DNA of 64,000 bases, from positions 45,129 to 109,128 of the forward strand of contig JACPYM010000011.1 of assembly GCA_016196035.1 (NCBI GenBank), in the 5' to 3' direction. Made by a program: the position numbers and the translations under genes. Positions within the stretch are counted from its first letter, which is position 1, and every line of letters starts with the position of its first letter. The stretch comes from Acidobacteriota bacterium (lineage in GTDB: Bacteria > Acidobacteriota > Blastocatellia > RBC074). Positions 56,527-64,000 of this stretch are shown one piece after another. A model generated the notes under the pieces. That model was not told the DNA's origin, made no database searches, and saw only the letters and a program-made list of their open reading frames with translations.

Positions 56527-59289
56527 TTACTGGCTTGCTCCGATCAAAATAAAGCCCGCCCAATAGAAGGGATGGCGATATTGTGGTTTGCGTAAGACCG
56601 TGAGCGCGGCTTGGCGTAACGCTTCTGCCGTATTGGGGTGCGCCTGTTTGCTGCCCGTCTGCGGTTGCAATTGACGATGAAAGGCGAGCATCAAATCAGC
56701 CGTGCTGCGCGATTCGACTTTCCACTGACTCACGACATTCGCCGGCGACCCGGCGATAAAGAAGGCCCAGGTCAAGCCGATGATGCCCTCGCCGGAACCA
56801 ATCCGGCCACGCGCCGTCTCACACGCCGAGAGCACGACCAGATCCGCCTGCAAATTCATCCGCATAATCTCCCAGGCTTCCAATAAACCATCTTCTCTGA
56901 CCGCCGCACCTGGGCCAGGCGCGGCGGCCAGAGAAGATGGTTTGGCAGCTTCAGGATTTCCTGTGGGCGCCAAAGGCTGGCTCAACAACAACTGCGAATA
57001 GAGCGGGCTGGCGTCATTCAGTATCCCGTGCGTGGCCAGATGCAAAATCTGGTAATGACCGGCCTCAGCCTTGAGTAAGTCTTCGCTGGCTGCGGCGCCC
57101 AGCAAAACTTTACTATGCTGCGCGCCATAGACCTGTTTAAGCGCATTGACCTGGCGCGCTGTTTCCGGCAGCGGCGCCAGCCGCTCACCCATCAAGAGCG
57201 CTTCTGACGGCGACTGTTCCATTTTGCCGAGCAAGGGATTGCCCAACGCGAGCAACGAAGGAGAATTGCCGGATAGATGTCGCCGGGCCGCTTTTTGCCG
57301 CGTCATCGCCTGTAACACCGGCAGCGAGGGCGCATAGGCCAAGGCGTAATCTTCGATCAAATACCGGTTGTTGCCGGCCTGGAGGGCCTGAAACGGCAAT
57401 TGCCAAAGCCCGCCATCGGGAATGATGATCAATGTTTTCGTATGCTGAAGCTGGCGCTGCGCCGGTTCCAGCAGGCGGCGATACAATTCGCCGGACATTT
57501 CCTGAATGTCGAAATAACGATTGGCAATCCGCCGGCGGAACCGCTCCGTCAATTCGTTGACCTCTTTGCGCGTCAGATTCAACGGATGGACGCGCAAATC
57601 CACCGGCAGGCTGTCCGCTGCTTGGGCCGCCGGTTGCGTTGCCGCCTCGGGCTTGGTGATGACGAACAGGTAGGTCTGCTCTTCGGCGACGATGAACTCC
57701 AAAATGGCCGTATGCGCATCGGGCAACAGCGCGCTGATTTCGCGCAGACTGAGCGGCTGTAATTCACCGCGTTGTAATTTCAACTCAGGGTGCGCCGCAT
57801 ACAGCGCCACCTGGAATTCCTCGTAAGCAAAGCGCACCTGTTGTAACTGCTTCTCCAACTCGCCCACACGCTTTTCGTCCACCTGCGGTTTCAATCGTTC
57901 CAGATAGAGCACCGCATTGAGGGTCGTCAAATCCCGCGTGAGCTTGCGTTCCTGTGCGGTTTCGGCTGGCGTCATTGCTTTGGCGAAATCGGCTTTGCCG
58001 CTTTGCAAAACATCCAGCAGCACACGCCCCTTGGCGCGCTGCGCATATTCGAGCGCCTCAGCGATAACAGTGGCCGTCGGCGGTGCGTCGGGCGTCCCGG
58101 CACGTTGGCTTTGAGCGATCAGCAATTCGATCATGCCGTAGTAAGGGCCAATGCGCGCTTCGAGAAAGCTTTGCCGATCACGTTCGCTGATGCGGGCCAA
58201 GGTGCGTAATTGCTCAACCGCCTGAATGGCGGTGGCAAAGTTTTGCCGGGCCGGTTCAAATTGTCCGAGTGCCGCGTAGGCCTTGCCCGCGCGCATACTG
58301 GCCTTGGCCAGGACTTCCTGGTTGCCAATCTGGCGCGCCATCCCGATAGCGCGTTCGGTCAATTCAATGGCTTGCCGGTAATCGCCCTGCAAGCGCCGCG
58401 TGTTGCCCAGATTGCTCCAGGTAAAGGCCTGCGACTCTTTGCTGCTCAGCGTCTCGGCCAGAAGCAGGCTCTGTTGATAAAGACTCTCGGCAAGCGCGTA
58501 TTGGCCCTGCGCTTCATGCACCACGGCCAGATTGTTCAGCGCCAGCATCATCATCGGTTTGAAGCCGTTGGCTTCCGCCAGTTTGAGGGATTCTTCGAAC
58601 GTGGCGAGCGCGGCGGTGTATTCGTTCAACGCGAGCTGCGTCAAGCCGAGATTGTTCAGGGACTTGTTAATCAGATCGGCGTCCTTGAGCACCCGCCCCA
58701 GTTTGAGCGCGCGTTGATGCGTTGCCAGCGCGAGCGGGAAATTGCCTTGTAATTGATAGATGCTGCCGATGTTGTTTAACGCGCGCAAGGTTCCCAGGTC
58801 ATCTTTGAGTTGTTCGGCCAACACACTGCTGTGCTGATAATAGTCAAACGCCTTGCCATAGTCGCCCTGACTAAAACTGATGTTCCCCAGATTGAGGATA
58901 ATGTTGAGTTTGCCGGACTGATCCTGCAATTCCTCCGCGAGCTTTAGGCTGCGCTGATAGAAATCGTAGGCCGAATCGTGCTCGCCCTGGGAATAATACA
59001 CATTTCCAAAACCGCGCAGCGCCGTCATCAACGCGCTTTTATTACCCTGCCGCTCGGCTAATTGCTGGGCTTGCGCATAGCGTTCGTAGGCCGTCCGCAA
59101 TTGTCCGCGCAAGTACAGCGTGCGCGCTTCAGCCAGTAATTCATCCAGCGTGGCGCTCGGCGTTGGCGTAGCCTGCGCCTGCGCCGGTGGTGCGGACGCC
59201 TCCTGCCTTGCTGTAACGGCACCAGTCACACCAAGCAACGCAACCAGCCACGCCACGCAAACGGGCAAGCGTAAACGCGCCAACTGCAT
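56527..59289 (-). CDS. Exported TPR-CHAT (caspase-like) protein
   Basis: 920 aa from ATG 59289, which gives a clean signal peptide (MQLARLRLPVCVAWLVALLG...AVTARQ); the longer frame to 59547 adds 86 unlikely residues. About 9-10 TPR units (residues 40-420, e.g. ALRGFGNVYYSQGEHDSAYDFY and ALNNIGSIYQLQGNFPLAL), a linker, then a CHAT domain (about 590-920) with the caspase-type dyad His754 (LHLATHG) and Cys823 (LSACETA). Known for the family: cysteine peptidases, some activated by binding partners. An insertion of about 25 residues lies between the dyad residues. Exported location is unlike the cytoplasmic defence-associated TPR-CHAT proteins. Substrate unknown. Confidence 0.92.
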   Translation of the reverse strand: MQLARLRLPVCVAWLVALLGVTGAVTARQEASAPPAQAQATPTPSATLDELLAEARTLYLRGQLRTAYERYAQAQQLAERQGNKSALMTALRGFGNVYYSQGEHDSAYDFYQRSLKLAEELQDQSGKLNIILNLGNISFSQGDYGKAFDYYQHSSVLAEQLKDDLGTLRALNNIGSIYQLQGNFPLALATHQRALKLGRVLKDADLINKSLNNLGLTQLALNEYTAALATFEESLKLAEANGFKPMMMLALNNLAVVHEAQGQYALAESLYQQSLLLAETLSSKESQAFTWSNLGNTRRLQGDYRQAIELTERAIGMARQIGNQEVLAKASMRAGKAYAALGQFEPARQNFATAIQAVEQLRTLARISERDRQSFLEARIGPYYGMIELLIAQSQRAGTPDAPPTATVIAEALEYAQRAKGRVLLDVLQSGKADFAKAMTPAETAQERKLTRDLTTLNAVLYLERLKPQVDEKRVGELEKQLQQVRFAYEEFQVALYAAHPELKLQRGELQPLSLREISALLPDAHTAILEFIVAEEQTYLFVITKPEAATQPAAQAADSLPVDLRVHPLNLTRKEVNELTERFRRRIANRYFDIQEMSGELYRRLLEPAQRQLQHTKTLIIIPDGGLWQLPFQALQAGNNRYLIEDYALAYAPSLPVLQAMTRQKAARRHLSGNSPSLLALGNPLLGKMEQSPSEALLMGERLAPLPETARQVNALKQVYGAQHSKVLLGAAASEDLLKAEAGHYQILHLATHGILNDASPLYSQLLLSQPLAPTGNPEAAKPSSLAAAPGPGAAVREDGLLEAWEIMRMNLQADLVVLSACETARGRIGSGEGIIGLTWAFFIAGSPANVVSQWKVESRSTADLMLAFHRQLQPQTGSKQAHPNTAEALRQAALTVLRKPQYRHPFYWAGFILIGASQ

Positions 59290-59830
59290 GGGATACCGGA
59301 CACAAAAATGCACAGGGTATTTCACTTGAACTACACTCGCGGCCAAAGAAATTTCCTTGGTGATTGACCAGTGAACTAGAAGGCTATTGCTGACAACGCG
59401 CGCATCATGCCCTGCCTTTTTTGCTGGCGCAAGTAGGGCCACCGCGTAGAGTGCTGTTTTTTTGGAAAATCTGGACGTTTGCGCTGATAAAAGGTTGGGG
59501 ATTTCGCAAACTGCTGAGACAGTCTGCGCGCAGCGAGTTTCGCTCAATGCTTATCCTCGGCATATTTCTTGATGCCCCAAACCGAAATGATCTCTCAAAG
59601 AGGCCGCCACGCTACCTATCATTGCCAGATGCGCGGAGGGGAATTAGGATGCGCGCGTCATCAACTGAAATTGTTGTGCCTGGAAGTTATGCTTTGTGCG
59701 GCACGCCCAAGTGCCGCCAACAGCCTCAACAGTTTTACCGGTAGAAATCGTTTATCAACGACCACGGACGGATTTTGCTAACGCGCGCGTGAGCCAAGGT
59801 TGGTTCAAGCGCCATTGCGCCAATTGAAAA
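59290..59830. other. 541-bp divergent intergenic region
   Basis: Separates the TPR-CHAT and beta-propeller genes and must hold both promoters. No palindrome of the kind seen elsewhere. ACGCGCGCGTGAGCCAAGG at about 59780 resembles a decayed REPIN arm. One possible small ORF is listed separately. Confidence 0.6.
59649..59744 (+). CDS. Possible small ORF, 31 aa
   Basis: ATG at 59649 with GGAGGGG about 10 nt upstream, a better ribosome-binding site than most genes here. The peptide begins MRASSTEIVV and contains two Cys (ALCGTPKC). No hydrophobic segment, no family. It could be spurious. Confidence 0.2.
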   Translation: MRASSTEIVVPGSYALCGTPKCRQQPQQFYR

Positions 59831-60877
59831 ATGCATCTTACCTTTCGCTTACTCGCCTCCTTTATGGTTGCGTCGCATCTGCCAGCTATCGCCCTCGCGC
59901 AATGGCAGGCGCAAACCAGCAATACCACCGCCAGCTTGCGCGGCCTCTGCGCCGTCAGCGAAAAAGTCGCCTGGGCCAGCGGCACACAAGGCACCTACAT
60001 TCGCACTGTGGATGGCGGCCAGACCTGGCAAGCCGGGCAAGTGCCGGGCGCGGAAAAGCTGGACTTCCGCGATGTCGAAGCCTTTGACGCCAACACCGCG
60101 TATTTGCTGAGCATCGGCAACGGCGACTCGTCGCGTATTTACAAGACGACGGACGGTGGCCTGCACTGGACGCTGCAATTCAAGAACAGTGAGCCAAAAG
60201 CGTTTTTTGACGCCCTCGCTTTTTGGGACGCGCGGCACGGCTTGGCGATGAGCGATCCGGTCAATGGCCGCTTCGTCATCATCACGACCGATGACGGTGG
60301 CGTGACGTGGAAACAACAACCACCCGCAGGCATGCCGCCCGCTTTGCCGAATGAAGGCGGCTTTGCGGCCGGCGGCACTTGTCTGCTGACGCAAGGCAAA
60401 AGCAATGTCTGGCTCGGCACGGGCGGCGCAACAGTTGCGCGCGTCTTTCATTCGACTGATCGCGGGCGCACCTGGACGGTCGCTGAAACGCCTTTATTGG
60501 CAGGCGTAGCGTCAGCCGGCGTCTTTGGTCTCGCCTTTCGTGATGATAAAAACGGCGTCGCGGTCGGCGGCGATTACCAAAAACCGCCGCAGGCCGACAG
60601 GAATTACGCCGTCACCAACGACGGCGGGCGCGCCTGGAAGCTGATCGAAACGAACAAGCCCGGCGGCTTTCGTTCCGGCGCAATGTTTGTGCGCGGGAAA
60701 CGCGGCTGGCAAATGTTTGTCGTTGGCCCGTCGGGGGCAGACGTGGCAGATGGTGACGGCGCATTCACCAAACTGGACGGCGAGAATTACAACGCGGTGA
60801 GTTTTGCGAAAGGGAATGTGAAAGCCGGTTGGGCGGTGGGGCCGCGCGGACGGATTGCGAAGTGGGTGGGCCGTTAA
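59831..60877 (+). CDS. Exported BNR/YCF48-like beta-propeller protein
   Basis: 348 aa with signal peptide (LLASFMVASHLPAIALA). Repeated blades carry the Asp-box-like T.DGG.TW motif (TVDGGQTW, TTDGGLHW, TTDDGGVTW, STDRGRTW, TNDGGRAW), as in YCF48/Hcf136-like and sialidase-like propellers. Often annotated as oxidoreductase or stability factor in acidobacteria without evidence. No catalytic residues recognised. Convergent with iorB. Confidence 0.87.
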   Translation: MHLTFRLLASFMVASHLPAIALAQWQAQTSNTTASLRGLCAVSEKVAWASGTQGTYIRTVDGGQTWQAGQVPGAEKLDFRDVEAFDANTAYLLSIGNGDSSRIYKTTDGGLHWTLQFKNSEPKAFFDALAFWDARHGLAMSDPVNGRFVIITTDDGGVTWKQQPPAGMPPALPNEGGFAAGGTCLLTQGKSNVWLGTGGATVARVFHSTDRGRTWTVAETPLLAGVASAGVFGLAFRDDKNGVAVGGDYQKPPQADRNYAVTNDGGRAWKLIETNKPGGFRSGAMFVRGKRGWQMFVVGPSGADVADGDGAFTKLDGENYNAVSFAKGNVKAGWAVGPRGRIAKWVGR

Positions 60878-60888
60878 TTCAAAGAAGT

Positions 60889-60965
60889 TTGCCCACGAAG
60901 GCACACGAAGAAGCACGAAGATATTTTGAGGACTTCGTGTTTGCTTCGTGTGCCTTCGTGGGCAA
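60889..60965. repeat. CCACGAAGG inverted repeat
   Basis: TTGCCCACGAAGGCACACGA and, after AGCACGAAG, the complement with CTTCGTG...TGCCTTCGTGGGCAA. It occupies almost the whole gap between the convergent propeller and iorB genes, ending 6 nt before the iorB stop. Confidence 0.87.
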
Positions 60966-60970
60966 AACAT

Positions 60971-63223
60971 TTATACCAGTTTGTGCTGATTGATCGGCAA
61001 TTCCCGAATGCGGTTGCCCGTCGCCGCATAAATCGCATTGCACAGCGCGGGCAAGATCGGCGGCACACCCGGTTCGCCCACGCCAGCGGGCGGTGCATCG
61101 CTGGGCACCAGATGGACGTGCGTGACGAGCGGCGCTTCGTGCATGCGCGCGACCGGGTAACCATCGAAGTTGGATTGCTGAATCGCGCCGTTCTTGGCCG
61201 TGATCTCGCCCATTAGCGCGATGCTTGTGCCGAAAACGGATGCGCCCTCAAATTGATTGCGCACGCGGTCGGGATTGATGATCTGGCCCGCATCGGCGGC
61301 GATGTCTACGCGGGGGATGCGCAGTTTGCCTGCGCTGTCCACTTCGACTTCGACCACAGCGGCGACGTAGCTGTAAAAGCTCCAATGCGCCGCGATGCCC
61401 AGCGCACGGCCCTTCGTGGGTTTCTTTTTCGCCCAGCCGGATTTTTCAGCTACGAGTTCGATCACGTTGCGCAACCGGCCCGTGTCGAGCGGAAATTTTT
61501 GCGCCAACGGATTGCCCGGCAAATCCACCTTGCGCGGTGAACCCAGCAATTCCAGCAAGTATTCCACGCGGTCGCGATTTGCCAGCGCGGCCAGTTCGTC
61601 GGCAAATGAATGCACCCCGAAGGCGTGATAGATGTTCGACACCGAACGCAACCAGCCGATGCGCACGTGCGCCTGGGCCGGGCCGTTTTCCGCGCGGTGG
61701 TTGGGGATGTCGAAGGGCAGATTGCTCCAACCCATGCCCAACTCGAACGGCTGGCCGGTATTCGTCGCCGGATTGAACATCGCGCCAATCGAGGGAAACG
61801 CCGAACGTTGCAGCCAGGCGGTCGGTTTGCCCTTGGCATCCACGGCGGCCTTCAAATACATCGCGGCGACGGCGTGGTAATAATCGAAGCGTATGTCTTC
61901 TTCGCGGCTCCACGTGACCTTGACCGGCTTGCCGACGGCTTTCGAGAGCAGCGCGGCCTCGGCAACGTAATCGGGTTTGGACTTGCGTCCGAAGCCGCCG
62001 CCCAACAGCGTGACGTTGCAGATGACCTTTGACTTGTCTATGCCCAGCGCCGCCGCAACGGTGTCTTGCACGGCCTGCGGGTTTTGCGTGGCCGTGTGGA
62101 TGGTGCACACGCCGTCTTTGAATTCGGCCACGGCGGCGGGCGGCTCCATCGGTGCGTGCGCGAGATGCGGCACGTAATAGGTCGCTTCGTGGGTTTTGCC
62201 GCCCTTGGCGAATTCGGCGTCCACGTCACCGACGTTGCGTGCGGCCTTTTGCGGTTTCTGGACGGTTTCGATCAAGGCTTGTTTGTAGCTGACCGAGTCA
62301 TAAGCCGCGTTTGCACCCGCGTCCCATTCGACCTTCAGCTTCTTGCGACCTTGCAGCGCGGCCCAGGTGCTGTTGGCGATGACGGCTACGCCGCCCAGCG
62401 GTTTGAATTGATAGGGCGGCGTCAAGGCGGGAATGACGACGGTCTGTTGCACGCCTTTGACCTGTTTGGCGGCGCTGTCGTCAAAGCTTTTCAGCTTGCC
62501 GCCATACACCGGCGAACGTTCAATCGAGGCGTAGACCATCCCCGGCATCTTGGCGTCAATGCCGAAAATGCCTTTGCCCGCGACGATGTCGGCCTGATCA
62601 ATCGTCTGTAGCGGTTTGCCGATGTAGCGGAATTCTGCAGACGGCTTCAGCTTCAACTCTTCTTTTTTCGGTACAGCTTGCTTGGCTGCGAGCGCGACCA
62701 GTTCGCCGTAGCCGAGTTCGCGGTTGCTCGCGGCGTGTACGACCTTGTGATTTTGCGCTTTGCACTCGGCGGCGGAGACGCCCCACTTTTCAGCGGCAGC
62801 GCTCACCAGCATCGTGCGCGCGGTCGCGCCCGCCTGCCGCATCGCGTCATAAAAATCGCGGATGGAGCAGGAGCCGTCCGTGTTTTGATCGCCGTATTTC
62901 TTGTCGCCGATGGCCTGCTCGATCTTGACGCGCTTCCAATCGGCTTCGAGTTCGTCGGCGACAACGGCAGGCAGCACGCTGCGGATGCCCGTGCCCATTT
63001 CGGAACGGTGCGTGATGATGATGACCGTGCCGTCGGTTTCCAAACCCAGATAGACATTCGGTGTCCAAGCGGCGGCGGCGGCTTCGTTGGTTGAAGTGCT
63101 AGCAGCTTCGGCCAATTCCAACGGTAGGATGCGCGCGCCGATGACCAGAGCGGATGCCGAGAGCATGTTGCCCAGGAAGTTGCGGCGGCTTTGTGATTCA
63201 ATGCGTAATTCAATGCGGCTCAT
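60971..63223 (-). CDS. iorB: Xanthine dehydrogenase-family molybdopterin subunit (isoquinoline 1-oxidoreductase beta type)
   Basis: 750 aa. The N terminus has a Tat motif ([10 protein letters not shown]) and hydrophobic segment, so the enzyme is exported folded with its cofactor. Conserved parts of the IorB/aldehyde-oxidase-like family: [22 protein letters not shown], the [17 protein letters not shown] segment, [17 protein letters not shown] for molybdopterin binding, and the late [17 protein letters not shown] with the catalytic Glu. Hydroxylates an N-heterocycle or oxidises an aldehyde; the substrate cannot be assigned. ATGA overlap with the upstream 2Fe-2S subunit shows coupling. Confidence 0.9.
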   Translation of the reverse strand: MSRIELRIESQSRRNFLGNMLSASALVIGARILPLELAEAASTSTNEAAAAAWTPNVYLGLETDGTVIIITHRSEMGTGIRSVLPAVVADELEADWKRVKIEQAIGDKKYGDQNTDGSCSIRDFYDAMRQAGATARTMLVSAAAEKWGVSAAECKAQNHKVVHAASNRELGYGELVALAAKQAVPKKEELKLKPSAEFRYIGKPLQTIDQADIVAGKGIFGIDAKMPGMVYASIERSPVYGGKLKSFDDSAAKQVKGVQQTVVIPALTPPYQFKPLGGVAVIANSTWAALQGRKKLKVEWDAGANAAYDSVSYKQALIETVQKPQKAARNVGDVDAEFAKGGKTHEATYYVPHLAHAPMEPPAAVAEFKDGVCTIHTATQNPQAVQDTVAAALGIDKSKVICNVTLLGGGFGRKSKPDYVAEAALLSKAVGKPVKVTWSREEDIRFDYYHAVAAMYLKAAVDAKGKPTAWLQRSAFPSIGAMFNPATNTGQPFELGMGWSNLPFDIPNHRAENGPAQAHVRIGWLRSVSNIYHAFGVHSFADELAALANRDRVEYLLELLGSPRKVDLPGNPLAQKFPLDTGRLRNVIELVAEKSGWAKKKPTKGRALGIAAHWSFYSYVAAVVEVEVDSAGKLRIPRVDIAADAGQIINPDRVRNQFEGASVFGTSIALMGEITAKNGAIQQSNFDGYPVARMHEAPLVTHVHLVPSDAPPAGVGEPGVPPILPALCNAIYAATGNRIRELPINQHKLV

Positions 63224-63714
63224 TCCCCGCCTCCTTTCGCAGCGGCTTTCGCCGGCGCTTTCGGTACGCCATTCGCCGCCAGTTTGATCGCTTCGCGAAT
63301 GCGTTGATAGGTGCCACAGCGGCAGATGTTGCCTTTCATCGCGGCGTCAATGTCGGCATCGGTCGGCTTGGGTTTTTGTTTCAGCAAGGCGGCGGCCTGC
63401 ATAATCTGGCCGGTTTGGCAGTAACCGCATTGCGGCGCGTTGACCGCTTGCCAGGCCGTTTGCAACGGATGCGTGGCGGTGGCGCTCAGCCCTTCGATGG
63501 TGGTGATGTTTTTGCCAGCGGCGGCTTGCAGCGGCATCTGGCAACTGCGCACCGCCGCGCCATTCACGTGCACAGTGCATGCGCCGCAGAGGCCTTCGCC
63601 GCAACCGAACTTGGTGCCGGTCAGTTGCAGTTCATCGCGCAAGAACCACAGCAACGGCATTTCGGGATCGCCGTCAAATTGGCGCGCCGCTCCATTAACC
63701 TTGAGTTGGATCAT
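63220..63714 (-). CDS. iorA: (2Fe-2S)-binding subunit (isoquinoline 1-oxidoreductase alpha type)
   Basis: 164 aa small subunit. Plant-type [2Fe-2S] motif [12 protein letters not shown] (about 38-49) with a further Cys in VRSCQMP, and the second cluster CGYCQTGQ...NICRCGTY. Passes electrons from the molybdenum subunit to an external acceptor. A C-terminal Ala/Lys-rich tail ([14 protein letters not shown]) is unusual but short. No signal peptide, so it presumably rides with the Tat-exported large subunit. Stop overlaps the iorB start by 4 nt. Confidence 0.93.
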   Translation of the reverse strand: MIQLKVNGAARQFDGDPEMPLLWFLRDELQLTGTKFGCGEGLCGACTVHVNGAAVRSCQMPLQAAAGKNITTIEGLSATATHPLQTAWQAVNAPQCGYCQTGQIMQAAALLKQKPKPTDADIDAAMKGNICRCGTYQRIREAIKLAANGVPKAPAKAAAKGGGE

Positions 63715-63818
63715 TTGCTCTCTCCCCGGAAAAGTTTGTTTTGGGAATTGCCGCCCGTACTGGCGTGACGGGATTATAGCGGCGGCGCGCCAAGGTGCCT
63801 AGCGCGCAGCGGTTTTTT

Positions 63819-63994
63819 TGCGGTTCAGTGTATGCCAAAGGCTGTGCGCTGGGACGGTACCGCGCGCGTGAGCAAGCGGCGTCTGCGCAGTTGTGCCAGT
63901 GCACCTTGCGGTTCAGTGTATGCCAAAGGCTGTACGCTGGGACGGTACCGCGCGCGTGAGCAAGCGGCGTCTGCGCAGTTGTGCCAGTGCACCT
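63819..63994. repeat. Tandem 88-bp duplication of a REPIN left half, copies G1/G2
   Basis: Two direct copies (63819-63906 and 63907-63994) differing by one base (GTGCGCTGG versus GTACGCTGG). Each carries the left arm GGGACGGTACCGCGCGCG...AAGCGG and part of the loop, but the first has no right arm. The second is cut off by the window end just where CTTG of a right arm begins. Confidence 0.9.
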
Positions 63995-64000
63995 TACTTG

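Noticed and set aside
53283..59289. Defence island with CHAT protease
   Set aside because: No gasdermin, CRISPR, reverse transcriptase, nuclease or other defence gene nearby, and the CHAT protein is exported, so an antiphage role is not supported.
59290..59547. N-terminal extension of the TPR-CHAT protein
   Set aside because: It would bury the clear signal peptide at residue 87; no conserved sequence in the extension.

Overview
GC-rich bacterial chromosome segment, most probably from an acidobacterium (Acidobacteriota, perhaps Blastocatellia-like). This is inferred from the mix of families rather than from a marker gene: an Oar-like TonB-dependent receptor with an N-terminal carboxypeptidase-regulatory domain, a TIGR03437-type secreted protein, a propeller sensor kinase (reg_prop/Y_Y_Y/HisKA_3), Tat-exported Gfo/Idh and sugar isomerase proteins, an IorAB-type molybdenum hydroxylase, a zinc-ribbon Ser/Thr kinase and a TPR-CHAT protein. 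kdsB indicates a Gram-negative envelope with Kdo. No rRNA, tRNA, CRISPR array, transposase or phage gene was seen.

Layout. 0-9.2 kb: Ser/Thr kinase, kdsB, HAD phosphatase, divergent deformylase-like protein, then a propeller histidine kinase with a NarL-type regulator and a stand-alone receiver. 9.2-20.5 kb: two giant tandem secreted repeat proteins that share a C-terminal putative-Ig/FG-GAP module. 20.5-23 kb: small lipoprotein-like protein, acyl-CoA carboxylase carboxyltransferase subunit, DUF3598-like protein. 23.8-40.4 kb: a carbohydrate locus beginning with a LacI regulator and its likely operator, then sugar isomerase, DinB-like protein, Gfo/Idh oxidoreductase, TonB receptor, IolB/KduI-like cupin, (threonine synthase and a TIGR03437 protein), ACS-type MFS transporter, 2-hydroxyacid dehydrogenase and small transaldolase. 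40.7-47.6 kb: NtrB-like kinase, NtrC-like sigma-54 activator, formate dehydrogenase alpha subunit and a divergent tandem UspA protein, with sigma-54-like -24/-12 elements in front of fdhA, the activator and the usp gene. 47.7-52 kb: two divergent Mla-like ABC ATPases, one lacking catalytic residues, and a GT39-like membrane protein. 52-59.3 kb: NHL protein, atypical sigma factor, zf-HC2 membrane protein and a secreted TPR-CHAT (caspase-like) protein. 59.8-63.7 kb: beta-propeller protein and the iorAB pair.

The most unusual property is in the gaps. Nearly every intergenic gap is filled by a long inverted repeat. Several families recur: (i) hairpins built from 7-bp tandem repeats, with a different heptamer at each locus, whose left arm begins at the upstream stop codon and whose right arm usually ends 2-4 nt before the next start codon; (ii) a REPIN/MITE-like 100-180 bp element with at least seven copies and compensatory base changes between arms; (iii) two-copy families of other palindromes, sometimes nested inside one another. 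Some elements supply the stop codon of the upstream gene or the Shine-Dalgarno sequence of the downstream gene. This gap-filling architecture, the sigma/HC2/TPR-CHAT group and the sigma-54 formate/stress circuit are the main candidates for something not yet described.
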